The notes beneath the pieces were generated by a model that made no database searches, was not told where the DNA came from, and saw only the letters and a list, made by a program, of their open reading frames with translations. A DNA stretch of 64,000 nucleotides, taken from Paenibacillus_AA sp045062745. GTDB lineage: Bacteria > Bacillota > Bacilli > Paenibacillales > NBRC-103111. Positions 14,371 through 23,819 of this stretch are shown here, piece by piece. Made by a program: the position numbers and the translations under genes. Within the stretch, counting starts at the first letter, position 1. Each line of letters opens with the position of its first letter. Location of the stretch: positions 1 to 64,000 of the forward strand of contig NZ_JBJGED010000036.1 of the NCBI RefSeq assembly GCF_045062745.1. The letters run 5' to 3'.

Positions 14371-15401
14371 TTCAATATCCTACCTTCAAAGAAAGAAACT
14401 AATTTTAAAGCTATTAATTTATGTCCTATCTCATTAATATGTCCAACTCCAGGCTTGGTATTATAGAATCCATAGCTGGGCCATTTTCTATTATTATCAT
14501 TATTAACAAAGGTTTCACGCATATTAATTACGTTAACTCCAACCTTTTCACCATATAATTGCACCTTTTCTTCAAATATCGAAGGAGGTTCATTTAAATA
14601 TTGATAATTTAACGTCGGAATGTATATCACTAAAACATTATTATAATTCTTTTTTAGTGTTTCCATCGTCCAAGCAATTAAACTTTCGTCATAATGAGAG
14701 GGTTCCTTACTATTTGTTCGGATTTCTTGAGTATCCTGAGTTTTGGAAGAGGTGGAAGTAATAAATTTTTGCAGCTTATCTGCTCCGATTCTTACTGTGG
14801 AATAATTTAATAAGAAATATAAATTTTTTAATTTCTGCGCAATCTCATTGTTACTAGCAAAGTGTGTATTTTGAAAGGTTTTGAAGCCATCTCCATTTTT
14901 TTTAACAAAGAAGTTGGCATCGCCGCTTAACATTTCACTGAAATCTCCGTCATTTATTTCGACAACAACATAATTCGGCTTGTACTCATTATTGTAATAA
15001 TTCGCTAAGTGCAAATAATGGGCAGGGGAAGCATAGCTTCTTCCTAAATTAATAGTAATAACTTCGGAAAATCCCTTCTCTTTTAAAATCAGTTCTGTTA
15101 AGTTAGAATATTTGTCCTGATCAGATACCTGGACTCCTTCTGTAAAGGAATCACCAAGAACAAGTATCCGATAACGTTCATTCATATCACTTGGAACTGG
15201 TTTACCAACAACACCATTTGGGAAAATTTTTGTTCTACTAAATCCTTCTGAACCTTGTAAATAGGTACCCTCATTTAATATTTTCCCCATCACAGGATGG
15301 TTACTGTAACCTGTCGTACTAATAATGGTGTTCTGTAATATTAGTTCCCAAATGAGAAGAGCTAACAATCCAGAAACCAGTATTTTAGAAATAATTTTCA
15401 T
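14367..15401 (-). CDS. SGNH/GDSL-like hydrolase, partner of the MBOAT acyltransferase
   Basis: A 344-residue protein with one N-terminal membrane anchor (ISKILVSGLLALLIWELIL) and an extracellular domain. The SGNH blocks are LVLGDSFTEGVQ (Ser nucleophile) and the C-terminal GVGHINEIGHKLIALKL (Asp/His position occupied by N-E-IGH). Such proteins complete O-acetyl transfer from the MBOAT partner to the glycan, as AlgJ/AlgX or PatB do. Its stop overlaps the MBOAT start by 4 bp. Confidence 0.85.
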   Translation of the reverse strand: MKIISKILVSGLLALLIWELILQNTIISTTGYSNHPVMGKILNEGTYLQGSEGFSRTKIFPNGVVGKPVPSDMNERYRILVLGDSFTEGVQVSDQDKYSNLTELILKEKGFSEVITINLGRSYASPAHYLHLANYYNNEYKPNYVVVEINDGDFSEMLSGDANFFVKKNGDGFKTFQNTHFASNNEIAQKLKNLYFLLNYSTVRIGADKLQKFITSTSSKTQDTQEIRTNSKEPSHYDESLIAWTMETLKKNYNNVLVIYIPTLNYQYLNEPPSIFEEKVQLYGEKVGVNVINMRETFVNNDNNRKWPSYGFYNTKPGVGHINEIGHKLIALKLVSFFEGRILK

Positions 15402-15427
15402 GTCCCAACCTTCAGTTCCCTTTAATA

Positions 15428-16849
15428 TTATTCCAATGTGCTGGATGTTTCTTTGTATCCCAATTCATTCATCAATTTTTTTTTAAAAGCGTTATTAGCC
15501 TCTTTGACTCCTTCAGCTTGTTCACGCTGCAGTACTACCCTGATGGTCTGAAGCATAATCTTTATATCCAAGGCGAAAGAATAATTCCTTATATACATTA
15601 AATCAAATCGCAATTTATCTTCCACAGAGCTGCTGTAATTCCCGAATACCTGTGCTAATCCGGTTATCCCTGGTTTTACAAGCATTCTACTTGAATAGTC
15701 GGGAATAACTGCAACAAATTGGCGGATAAAATGGTCGCGTTCGGGTCTTGGACCAACTAAACTCATATCCCCTTTTAGAACATTAAAAAACTGCGGGATT
15801 TCATCCAATCTTGTAGCCCGAATAAAACGTCCAATCTTGGTAATGCGCGGATCAAGGCTGCTTGCAAGCACCGGACCGCTTAACTTTTCAGCATCCTGAA
15901 CCATACTTCTAAATTTATAAATAAAGTACTTTTTCCCATTTCGCCCCAATCTTTCTTGCTTGTACAAAACCGGTCCCTTGGATGTAACGGGAATAAGAAT
16001 GCAGAGCAGGATTAGTACCGGACTTAATAAAATAATAAAGCATAGAGCAGTAATAATATCGAATAAACGTTTCGCAAACAATTGCCCAGGGTTTAACTTT
16101 GGCGGGGTTATGGAGAAGACAAGCATATCGCTTATATGTTGAGGGTCTGATCCAAGAACAAATAATTCGTAAAGTTCTGGAACTAATAATGCTTCCTTTC
16201 CATGTCTAGTGCAGTAACTTATAATCTCTGATTTTTGTTGTTTCGCAAGCGCAGGGCTGATTAATACAACATCGCATTCATTAATCTTCCCGACCTTGTC
16301 TTGCCACTCACTAAACGGCAGGAAACCTTTCACATCAAACCAGCCTATTGAATGTTCAATAAATTTATTGGCTATTATTACACCGTCTTCTATACTCTGA
16401 CCAACAATCAATACCTTCCTGCTCCCAAAAAACTTTCGGGCAATTAACCAAAGAGTACTCCTTACGACAGCCAATAATAATATTTGTGTAAACAATGCGA
16501 TAAGAATAACGCTTCTCGGGAAGGCAAAACCGCGATACCAGAATGTAAGAATCATTGTAAAAGCAGTAATCACCAATACGGAAAGTACAACTGAGAAAAT
16601 TAGATTGTACAGTCTCTTTCTCCTCCAGCCAGAGTAAAGATCGAACAAATAAAATACTACTAGTGATAGTACAGACAACCATGGGATTAAATTAATATAG
16701 GGATCTAAATTAGTTCTTACCAATTTGAATTTCACTAAAAAAGTTATGTCATACCTGAGCCAAAACGCAAGAGCAAACCCAACGTTAACAATAACGATAT
16801 CAAGCAGAGCAAGAAGTATAACAGATAAATTACTTCTGAAATTAGTCAT
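15428..16849 (-). CDS. Polyprenyl-phosphate sugar-1-phosphate transferase (initiating)
   Basis: A 473-residue protein of the WbaP/CpsE class. The N-terminal half has four or five membrane helices and a Rossmann-like CoA-binding-type domain (KVLIVGQSIEDGVIIANKF). The C-terminal catalytic domain carries GPVLYKQERLGRNGKKYFIYKFRSM, LDEIPQFFNVLKGDMSLVGPRPE and KPGITGLAQV. It transfers a sugar 1-phosphate from an NDP sugar to undecaprenyl phosphate to start repeat-unit synthesis. It is one of two such enzymes in the window, the other at 60158-60778. GGAGGTAAT precedes the ATG. Confidence 0.93.
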   Translation of the reverse strand: MTNFRSNLSVILLALLDIVIVNVGFALAFWLRYDITFLVKFKLVRTNLDPYINLIPWLSVLSLVVFYLFDLYSGWRRKRLYNLIFSVVLSVLVITAFTMILTFWYRGFAFPRSVILIALFTQILLLAVVRSTLWLIARKFFGSRKVLIVGQSIEDGVIIANKFIEHSIGWFDVKGFLPFSEWQDKVGKINECDVVLISPALAKQQKSEIISYCTRHGKEALLVPELYELFVLGSDPQHISDMLVFSITPPKLNPGQLFAKRLFDIITALCFIILLSPVLILLCILIPVTSKGPVLYKQERLGRNGKKYFIYKFRSMVQDAEKLSGPVLASSLDPRITKIGRFIRATRLDEIPQFFNVLKGDMSLVGPRPERDHFIRQFVAVIPDYSSRMLVKPGITGLAQVFGNYSSSVEDKLRFDLMYIRNYSFALDIKIMLQTIRVVLQREQAEGVKEANNAFKKKLMNELGYKETSSTLE

Positions 16850-16870
16850 ATTACCTCCATTTAAATAGAA

Positions 16871-18052
16871 CTAGTGATATTGTTCTTGCCCGGCTTCTTG
16901 CCAAATCTGTTCTAGTTTTGAGACGTTTCTTGCCCAGGAATACCGCTCTGCTACAAACCGTTGACCTGAAAAGGAATATTGCTGCCGGAGCTTCTCATCC
17001 AGCAAAAGCTCTTCAACGCCTTGTATGATTTCTTCTTTGGAATTAGCAATGAATACTTCACGATTAGTAATTCCGGCAATCCCTTGAATACCATAATTTG
17101 AACAAATTACTGGCAGTCCACATGCCAATGACTCCAGTACTTTGTTCTGTATACCTGTTCCAGCATTTAATGGATAGATTCCAATAATAGATTTCAATAA
17201 ATATAAAGAAATATCCTCTACAAAACCGGTAACAACAATGTTGTACCTGTTATTTAAATTTTGAATTTCCTTGCTAGGGTCTTTTCCAACGATATATAGT
17301 TTATAATCCGGGTATTTTCGATGAATTTCGGGCCAGATCTCTTTGGTGAAATACAGCATCGCCTCGACATTTGGAAAATAACTCATGTTCCCATGGAAAA
17401 TAAAAGCTTTCTCTTTACTAGGGTACTTTTCCATCTCGCTACGCGAGCAATCCATCGATGTCCCGTTGGAATTAACAACAACTCTAGGACTGTTAAAATA
17501 TTCTTTTTCTTTTTCTGATACCAGAATAGTCCGATTGTATGCAGCAATAGCCTTCTCTTCATAACGTTTTAATAAAAAACTTTCAAAAAAATAAAAGGGT
17601 TTAAGAAATAATTTATCTCGTTTCGCCCTTCTCGCCATATTTAGAGAAATTGCATCTATCATATCCAAAATTTTAATGGTTGGATATTTTGTCATATACT
17701 CAGCCATTCTAATTGTTTGGACCTGAACCAAATCCGGATGAATGCTATCCATAATAGCGTGTGCTTGTTTTAATAATTTACGGTTATAAAACAGGTTTAC
17801 TTGTAATGGTTTAAAGTTGAATAGAGTCTTAAACATTCCTAGCTTCATAAACTTGCTTCTTGGAAGCACATAAATACCTTTAAATAGAGCAATCACCTCA
17901 TCTGGACAATTTCTATAATTATTATCATAATCTAATGTAACTAAATATACTTCGTGCTCATTATGTAAACGTTTAATTTGCTCATATGCTATTAATTGGT
18001 CACCTTTATAAGGCGGATATGGAAATCTTGCGGTAAGAAATACTATCTTCAT
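16871..18052 (-). CDS. Glycosyltransferase, GT4-like (GT-B fold)
   Basis: A 393-residue cytoplasmic glycosyltransferase. The N-terminus reads MKIVFLTARFPYPPYKGDQL. The C-terminal nucleotide-sugar domain shows HGNMSYFPNVEAMLYF and the GT4 donor-binding region GTGIQNKVLESLACGLPVICSNYGIQG, where Glu of K-V-L-E matches the E-x7-E region. Donor and acceptor cannot be read from sequence. It lies within the assembly operon, 21 bp from its neighbours. Confidence 0.88.
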   Translation of the reverse strand: MKIVFLTARFPYPPYKGDQLIAYEQIKRLHNEHEVYLVTLDYDNNYRNCPDEVIALFKGIYVLPRSKFMKLGMFKTLFNFKPLQVNLFYNRKLLKQAHAIMDSIHPDLVQVQTIRMAEYMTKYPTIKILDMIDAISLNMARRAKRDKLFLKPFYFFESFLLKRYEEKAIAAYNRTILVSEKEKEYFNSPRVVVNSNGTSMDCSRSEMEKYPSKEKAFIFHGNMSYFPNVEAMLYFTKEIWPEIHRKYPDYKLYIVGKDPSKEIQNLNNRYNIVVTGFVEDISLYLLKSIIGIYPLNAGTGIQNKVLESLACGLPVICSNYGIQGIAGITNREVFIANSKEEIIQGVEELLLDEKLRQQYSFSGQRFVAERYSWARNVSKLEQIWQEAGQEQYH

Positions 18053-18077
18053 GATATATCTCCAAGCCTTTCCTTGG

Positions 18078-19124
18078 CTATTCAGTTAATCTTCGTAAAT
18101 GATCTTCTTTCTGGTTTAAAACTTGCATACCATAACTTATTACTAATACTAGCACAAATCTCAAATATTGATCCAAAAGTCCAAGAAATAACACAATAAA
18201 AAAAGAAATTAGCAAATAAATAAATCTTCTATCCATTTTTTTTCTATGCACCCAGAAGACACAGAAAGGGAAGAGCCACAAGACAAGTCCAATAATTCCT
18301 CTCTCAGAGAGTAATTCCAGAAAAAAGTTATGCGGTTCTAGAGTATGATATCTCTGTTTCTGGTCTTCATTTTTAGCCTTCTTAGATAGATACTCCTGAT
18401 AACTATTCGGACCTGTGCCAAACACAGGATTCGATTCAAAATTAGCCCATCCTACTGTTAGCAGCATATATCTTTCCTTAGTTGATGCTTCGCCTGATGT
18501 AACATTCAGTTTTTTTGTAACCGCTACTATTTGATCACTATAAGAGACGGCGAAAACTAAAGATGCTGCTATCAACAATGCTTTATAGTTGATGCTCATT
18601 TCTCTAAATCTATTGATTACTCCGTTTACAGCTAGTAACAATCCGGTTTTAGCATTGATTATTAAACTAACAAGTGAATAGATCATGCTGGAGACGATAA
18701 ATGTAAAGCTGTCTTTGATAAGCAGAATTAAGAAAATCAACGGAACGATAATAAACTTTGTTATTTCATGGTAAACCAGAAAAGAAGATACGATCTCTCC
18801 TACGCTAGCTATAATAATGGCGGTAACTATATCTCTGGAATTCAATTTCGAGAAGAATAATAGCATGATCGAGATACAAACATAGGTGTCTCTTATTAAA
18901 TCCATCCTGATTTGTTGCGAAAAAATGCACCAACCAATAAGATAAATAATATTCAACAGTAGGATTAAGATTATATAAATATTTAATCGCTCGATTTTTT
19001 TATTCAAGTCTAAAGAAATAAAAGCATATCCTATCAGGAATAATTCAAACAATGAGAAATACGCATGAAAATCGACAGTGACAATAGACAATGCAATAAA
19101 CGATAAATATTTAACAATTTTCAT
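18078..19124 (-). CDS. O-antigen polymerase/ligase-like membrane protein (Wzy-type)
   Basis: A 348-residue protein made of about ten hydrophobic helices. A large extracytoplasmic loop carries the Wzy_C/WaaL-type patch TVGWANFESNPVFGTGPNSYQEY and HTLEPHNFFLELLSERGIIGL. That GTGPN...HN pattern is the usual polymerase/ligase signature. It likely joins repeat units outside the membrane. It overlaps the upstream glycosyltransferase gene by 14 bp. Confidence 0.85.
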   Translation of the reverse strand: MKIVKYLSFIALSIVTVDFHAYFSLFELFLIGYAFISLDLNKKIERLNIYIILILLLNIIYLIGWCIFSQQIRMDLIRDTYVCISIMLLFFSKLNSRDIVTAIIIASVGEIVSSFLVYHEITKFIIVPLIFLILLIKDSFTFIVSSMIYSLVSLIINAKTGLLLAVNGVINRFREMSINYKALLIAASLVFAVSYSDQIVAVTKKLNVTSGEASTKERYMLLTVGWANFESNPVFGTGPNSYQEYLSKKAKNEDQKQRYHTLEPHNFFLELLSERGIIGLVLWLFPFCVFWVHRKKMDRRFIYLLISFFIVLFLGLLDQYLRFVLVLVISYGMQVLNQKEDHLRRLTE

Positions 19125-20205
19125 AAAGCACTTCCATCGTGTCAGTAAATTTACGGAATGAAAAGTGTTCCATTACTAGTCTTCTGCATTTTTGATAGTC
19201 TTCGTCTTTTCTCATATGCTGCAATTGCTGTTGGTTTTGAATTTCGTTAGCGAATTGCAAATAATCTTCCTTATCGCATAGGGATAATAAGGGTGTATTT
19301 AATAATCTATCAATATCTATGATGCCGCCCTCTTTTGAGGCTATCACCGGTTTTCCTAAATATAGTCCTTCAATGATCACTCTACCAAACCCTTCTCTTC
19401 TAGAGGGAACTACGAGTACATCGCAATGACGAATAAATGATTCTGGATCGTCGACAAAACCCGTCATTTTGTATGGGATTTTTAAACGCAAGCATTCGCT
19501 CTCTATTTCATCGGACAAGCTCCCGCTTCCAATGAACAAAAGCTCGTGTTCAATTTCGTGCACCTCGCTTAAAATCTTTGAAATCGAAATAAGTGCCTGA
19601 GGATTTTTTTCCTCCGAGAGTCTTCCGCAAAATCCAATAATAATTCTACCCGATTGTCTTAGGGAGTTAAAATCCAGTTTCTCGTAATTTTTGTTTAAGT
19701 AGTTGTAGACAACATTAATCTTAGTTGAATTTCTTTCGTCAAGAAAAGCGAAATGTTGTTTTACATAATTAGAAACAACAACTACCCGATTCATGTGTCG
19801 CATCGTTAAATTAAAAACAAAAGCTTTCAATGACTTTTTTTCGTACCAACCATAATTGTTATGAATGTGGGAAATGAAAACAAGCTTTTTATTTCGCATT
19901 TGACCGAATTTCAAGAAACAAGCTAATATTGAAGCAAAAACATCATGGGCATAGACGATATCTAAATTCTTTTCTTTTATGAATGTCAAAAGTCGACTTG
20001 TAGATTGCAATAGTCTGTTAGGGTTATAGTTTACGACATTTCCGTACTTTTCTTGATAATGGTCACTGTTAGTACCACCTGGTATTGCTATATAGCATTC
20101 ATATTTTTGTGTTTGCTGGTAATAAGAGCAAATCTCATCAATCATCAATTCGGCTCCGCCGATTCCAGAACTATTTTTTAGAATGATTAGAATTTTTTTA
20201 CTCAT
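19111..20205 (-). CDS. Glycosyltransferase, GT4 family
   Basis: A 364-residue GT-B enzyme. GIGGAELMIDEIC is the N-terminal GGAE motif. IIIGFCGRLSEEKNPQALISI opens the donor domain, and VVPSRREGFGRVIIEGLYLGKPVIASKEGG contains the E-x7-E donor site. The start ATG overlaps the stop of the preceding family 2 gene region (TAAATG). Donor sugar is unknown. Confidence 0.9.
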   Translation of the reverse strand: MSKKILIILKNSSGIGGAELMIDEICSYYQQTQKYECYIAIPGGTNSDHYQEKYGNVVNYNPNRLLQSTSRLLTFIKEKNLDIVYAHDVFASILACFLKFGQMRNKKLVFISHIHNNYGWYEKKSLKAFVFNLTMRHMNRVVVVSNYVKQHFAFLDERNSTKINVVYNYLNKNYEKLDFNSLRQSGRIIIGFCGRLSEEKNPQALISISKILSEVHEIEHELLFIGSGSLSDEIESECLRLKIPYKMTGFVDDPESFIRHCDVLVVPSRREGFGRVIIEGLYLGKPVIASKEGGIIDIDRLLNTPLLSLCDKEDYLQFANEIQNQQQLQHMRKDEDYQKCRRLVMEHFSFRKFTDTMEVLYENC

Positions 20206-20970
20206 TTATACCACCTTCTGGTATATACGCAAGAGATACCATAAAACAGCAGAGAACTTGGTCTTTTTCGAAATTTTGTAGATGTTAGGATACTTTATGA
20301 AATCCATCGTTTCTTGCATTTGCTTATTCGCAAACTTTGTAGATAATTGGTCATCGCTAATAATAAACTTGCTCAGCGCTTCTTCCATAATAATGAACTT
20401 ACGTCCACTATTAATATATCTATAATATAGATCAAAATCAGCAGAATATATGTATTGCAAGTTGTAATTTCCAAGTGATTCAAAAAATTCCTTTTTAAAA
20501 AAAACGCTGCTGTCACCTACATGACAGTCTACTAAGGATAAGATTGTGGGGTTATTCATAAATTTGGGAACTATTTTTTTTATGGGCTTTAGGTCAGGTT
20601 TGCAGAAATATTGCCCGCCAACCAGCGCTAATTCATTTGCTGGATTAAGTTTATGAAAGACTTTTAATAAAGCTCCAGCCAAATAAACATTACCAGCAGT
20701 AATGATGCCTACAATATTACCCGTACTTTGCATTAGCCCTTTATTAAGGGCGTCATATAAGGATTTATCCTTTTCACTAATAAACCGAATAATACCGGGA
20801 TATTTCCTTACATATTCATTGACAATTGAAGCTGTCTGATCCGAAGAAGCACCGTCCATAATAATATGCTCCAGATTGAACTCCTCAGATTGTTGCTCTA
20901 GCACCGAACGGATTGTCTGTTCAATATACTTTTCGGCATTGTAGGTTGGAGTAATAATACTTATTTTCAC
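20206..20970 (-). CDS. Glycosyltransferase, GT2 family
   Basis: A 254-residue GT-A enzyme. VKISIITPTYNAEKYIEQTI is the canonical GT2 start. DGASSDQT holds the first Asp motif, and SADFDLYYRY the D-x-D-like site. The frame is open six codons further, but AAAGGA placed 9 nt before the GTG favours the shorter start. It probably adds one residue of the repeat unit. Confidence 0.88.
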   Translation of the reverse strand: MKISIITPTYNAEKYIEQTIRSVLEQQSEEFNLEHIIMDGASSDQTASIVNEYVRKYPGIIRFISEKDKSLYDALNKGLMQSTGNIVGIITAGNVYLAGALLKVFHKLNPANELALVGGQYFCKPDLKPIKKIVPKFMNNPTILSLVDCHVGDSSVFFKKEFFESLGNYNLQYIYSADFDLYYRYINSGRKFIIMEEALSKFIISDDQLSTKFANKQMQETMDFIKYPNIYKISKKTKFSAVLWYLLRIYQKVV

Positions 20971-20997
20971 GATTATGATTCCTTTCAAAGAATAAGA

Positions 20998-22347
20998 TTA
21001 AAAAAGAGATGAAAATAAAAATAAAATTGCTCCCACAACTATTAATGGAATAAAACTATAAATAATAGCAGCAGAAATATAGTTCTTCTTTATGGCGATC
21101 ATCGTATATATCGCAGTGCTAACTATTGTACTTATAATTGTAGCATAGACAATTCCATTCAACCCATAGTAATTCACAAATAGATAACCTAATATAGCAT
21201 TCGTAATAAGACCGATTATATTAATTGCAGAGAGTATACTAGTATTGTAATGACAATAATATATTTTGCTTAATATTAATTTCCCAGCGATCCATCCGAC
21301 GTTAAAGATCAGTAGAATGGCTAAACTAAAAATAATTTTGATTTGGTTTTCTTCTAACCTTATAAATACCAATTTCACGACAGGAAAACCAATATACGTA
21401 AATATTAGAAGTATAACACTAATAATAAGATTAAGATAAAAGTTTGTTTTAATAGATAACCGCGATATGTTTTCAGATTGAATAATCATTTTGGATATCT
21501 TCGGGAAATAGATGCTTACTACGGGACCAACCAAACCCGCTAATATAACTTCTTGCAGCACTAAAGAATAAGAGAGTAATGTTAAACTCCCAGTTTCAAG
21601 GAAACTGGCCAGAAACTTATCAATGAAATGTGAGATGTTTTCGATTCCACTCGAAATCATAACTGGAATGGCCAGAACGAAAATTGTCTTACTCATTTTG
21701 AGATCTATTCTAGCAATATATAACTTTGCCTTTAACCAAATGACTCCTATTCCAGCAACCAAGGCATTTGCAAGCAATGTAGACAGCGGCAAAAGCACTG
21801 CTTTATCAAAATAGAAAACAAACATAAATAATACAAGGGAAAGGCTGATTAGGAAATTTAATACAGCAGATTTGAAATACTCCCCATTAGCAGCCAGCAG
21901 ACTCATACACAAATCGATTAGTGCTAGAATAGATATAAGCGGTGAGAGCATTATGATATAGTGCTGTGATATTCCTAAAACCTCATCCGATATTCCTGGA
22001 GTAAAGATTTTTAGAATTACCTTTGAATTGATTACGATTATACAAATCAAAAAAAATGTAAATAGTAAATTGGTTGATAAATAAGTCAAAATAGACTGTT
22101 TTTGTTTTTTAGTGTTTTCTAGGTATACGGGGACAATCACATTGGTCAACGCTGTCCCAAAAGTCATTTTGAAGAACATGATCGGAAGCAGTGCAGCCCA
22201 AAAAGCATCTGTGTATACCGACACACCAAACAAAAACGCTATAAACCAATTCCTAAAAAGTCCAAAAGCTTTTGATGAAAGATTAAATAAAGTGTAATAA
22301 CCTGCAACCCAATAAGTATTTGATCTGTTAAATATCCTATTTAGCAT
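20998..22347 (-). CDS. MVF/MurJ-type polysaccharide flippase
   Basis: A 449-residue protein with about 12-13 membrane helices. The N-terminal FLFGVSVYTDAFWAALLPIMFFKMTFG region resembles the MurJ/MVF start, where Arg and Asp residues line the cavity. In this operon it probably moves undecaprenyl-linked repeat units outward (Wzx role) rather than lipid II. It overlaps the upstream gene by 11 bp. A second flippase is encoded at 48798-50318. Confidence 0.85.
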   Translation of the reverse strand: MLNRIFNRSNTYWVAGYYTLFNLSSKAFGLFRNWFIAFLFGVSVYTDAFWAALLPIMFFKMTFGTALTNVIVPVYLENTKKQKQSILTYLSTNLLFTFFLICIIVINSKVILKIFTPGISDEVLGISQHYIIMLSPLISILALIDLCMSLLAANGEYFKSAVLNFLISLSLVLFMFVFYFDKAVLLPLSTLLANALVAGIGVIWLKAKLYIARIDLKMSKTIFVLAIPVMISSGIENISHFIDKFLASFLETGSLTLLSYSLVLQEVILAGLVGPVVSIYFPKISKMIIQSENISRLSIKTNFYLNLIISVILLIFTYIGFPVVKLVFIRLEENQIKIIFSLAILLIFNVGWIAGKLILSKIYYCHYNTSILSAINIIGLITNAILGYLFVNYYGLNGIVYATIISTIVSTAIYTMIAIKKNYISAAIIYSFIPLIVVGAILFLFSSLF

Positions 22348-23629
22348 AAAGCGGTTCTCTTAGGTAACGCTTATATTTTTGTTCCATTTCCACCAAAGCC
22401 CTTTTACTTATGTACTCCTCTTGAAGCTTATTCCACCTGCTAACTCGATTAAGTATGTTTAATTCAGCTAAGATGGTTTTGATTCTCTCTTTGCATTTCT
22501 CTTTGTTTATTATTTGTTGAGGAAAATCAGTATGATCAGCTAACCTCCTCGCTTCTTTGCTTACCATATTCTTAATCGCTTCGGCTGTTCTTTCAAAAGA
22601 CATCCCGTCATTCGGGCCAAAATTATCCTCTATGAAAGAGTTGAATTCATCTACATGCCAATAAGCTGTCTCATCGTAGTTATGATTAAGACATAGGTTT
22701 AACGCATTCTCGAATTGATCATAAGTTTTAATAGATTTTGCGTAAGCAAAATGCGACAGCTTACTGTATCTAGTATCCACAGCATCAACAAGCCAACAAG
22801 GCTTGTTATTCATAAAGGCATCCATTATTGTAGTACTGGTCCAGGCAAATATAACATCCGATTGAAGAATCCACCCCTGAATACCATCTCCGTATATGAT
22901 CTTCAATTGATCTAACTTTGGAAATCTCTTTTGTACTTCTTCAAGCGGCTCGGCAGGATGAGGTCTCAAGACAAATACATAATCATCATTCTTATTGTTT
23001 TCAATATATTGAGTAATATAACTTGTAATTTGAGTCAATTGATCGATGTTTTCGTCTCTCTCCTTATAAATATTAGGCATTTCTTTCTCCAATGTTTCCA
23101 TTTCATGCGTCTTATAGTATACGATATTGAATGACATTGGAAACAAAATAACCTTCTTACATTCTAATCCGTATTTACTCTTGATGTCTGAACTATAGAT
23201 CTGATTATACGGTTTTTTGTAAAGGTCCATACGTGAATTCCCGACAATGTAGGAAAACTCCTCGACCCCATCCAAATAGTCATTCTTAAACTTTTCCCCC
23301 CATGATAAATGATAATCGGACACTTTAATTGTGTTGTTTCTTAACACATCGTAAAGTGTTGTTTTGTCCATAATTTGTTCCGCATGAGAGTCAATCACGA
23401 TGATGTTCGGATTTACTTTTCTAGCTGCTTGGATAAACCTTGTATCGTAGCCCCACGGCATAAAAAGCAAGTCGGGCACAAACGCGGTAAGAGTTTTCAT
23501 AAAGCTATACGAAATACTTGCAATACGACACTGGAATCCGGCGTCTTCAAGTTTGATTTTCAAGAAAACAAGATAATCAATCTCTCTTCTTCTATGTTCA
23601 TATACTAACATGATCTTCGTGTTGTTCAT
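22337..23629 (-). CDS. Surface carbohydrate biosynthesis protein, GT-B-like
   Basis: A 430-residue soluble protein. The N-terminus (KIMLVYEHRRREIDYLVFLK) and C-terminal LRPHPAEPLEEV followed by SDVIFAWTSTTIMDAFMNNKPCW resemble the CDP-glycerol/polysialyl-type glycosyltransferase superfamily and the 'surface carbohydrate biosynthesis protein' group often found with nonulosonic acid genes. Exact substrate unknown. It is the first gene of the large minus-strand operon, with GGAGGAAGCAGA before the ATG and an extended -10 promoter about 43 nt upstream. Confidence 0.7.
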   Translation of the reverse strand: MNNTKIMLVYEHRRREIDYLVFLKIKLEDAGFQCRIASISYSFMKTLTAFVPDLLFMPWGYDTRFIQAARKVNPNIIVIDSHAEQIMDKTTLYDVLRNNTIKVSDYHLSWGEKFKNDYLDGVEEFSYIVGNSRMDLYKKPYNQIYSSDIKSKYGLECKKVILFPMSFNIVYYKTHEMETLEKEMPNIYKERDENIDQLTQITSYITQYIENNKNDDYVFVLRPHPAEPLEEVQKRFPKLDQLKIIYGDGIQGWILQSDVIFAWTSTTIMDAFMNNKPCWLVDAVDTRYSKLSHFAYAKSIKTYDQFENALNLCLNHNYDETAYWHVDEFNSFIEDNFGPNDGMSFERTAEAIKNMVSKEARRLADHTDFPQQIINKEKCKERIKTILAELNILNRVSRWNKLQEEYISKRALVEMEQKYKRYLREPLYAK

Positions 23630-23663
23630 TCTGCTTCCTCCATCTTACAGATCATCCAACTCA

Positions 23664-23700
23664 GATTAAATAAATTCTATTATAACAAAAATATTTAATC
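23664..23700 (-). promoter_or_regulatory. Extended -10 promoter within a 9-bp inverted repeat
   Basis: On the minus strand TGTTATAAT (extended -10; hexamer at 23679-23684) drives the operon 23629 to 12967. It is framed by a perfect inverted repeat GATTAAATA (23664-23672) / TATTTAATC (23692-23700), which could be an operator or a leader hairpin. The -35 region is poor. Confidence 0.5.
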
Positions 23701-23755
23701 TAATTAAGTAGAATTCAGCAATTTTCGATTGGCCATGGAATATCGCTTTTTTTAT

Positions 23756-23785
23756 TTGTAATTATCTTTAAAAGTCTGGTAAGAT
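23756..23785 (+). promoter_or_regulatory. Candidate promoter for the rightward operon
   Basis: TTGTAA (-35, 4 of 6) and TAAGAT (-10, 4 of 6) are separated by 18 bp, with a TGG just before the -10 (extended). It lies about 35 nt upstream of the start at 23820. Confidence 0.4.
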
Positions 23786-23819
23786 ATCTGTTGAGTCTTG
23801 TCAGAAGGAGGAAATGATT

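Noticed and set aside
20998..22347. Housekeeping lipid II flippase MurJ
   Set aside because: The fold is the same, but the gene is embedded in a polysaccharide operon and overlaps a glycan gene, so a Wzx-like role is more likely.
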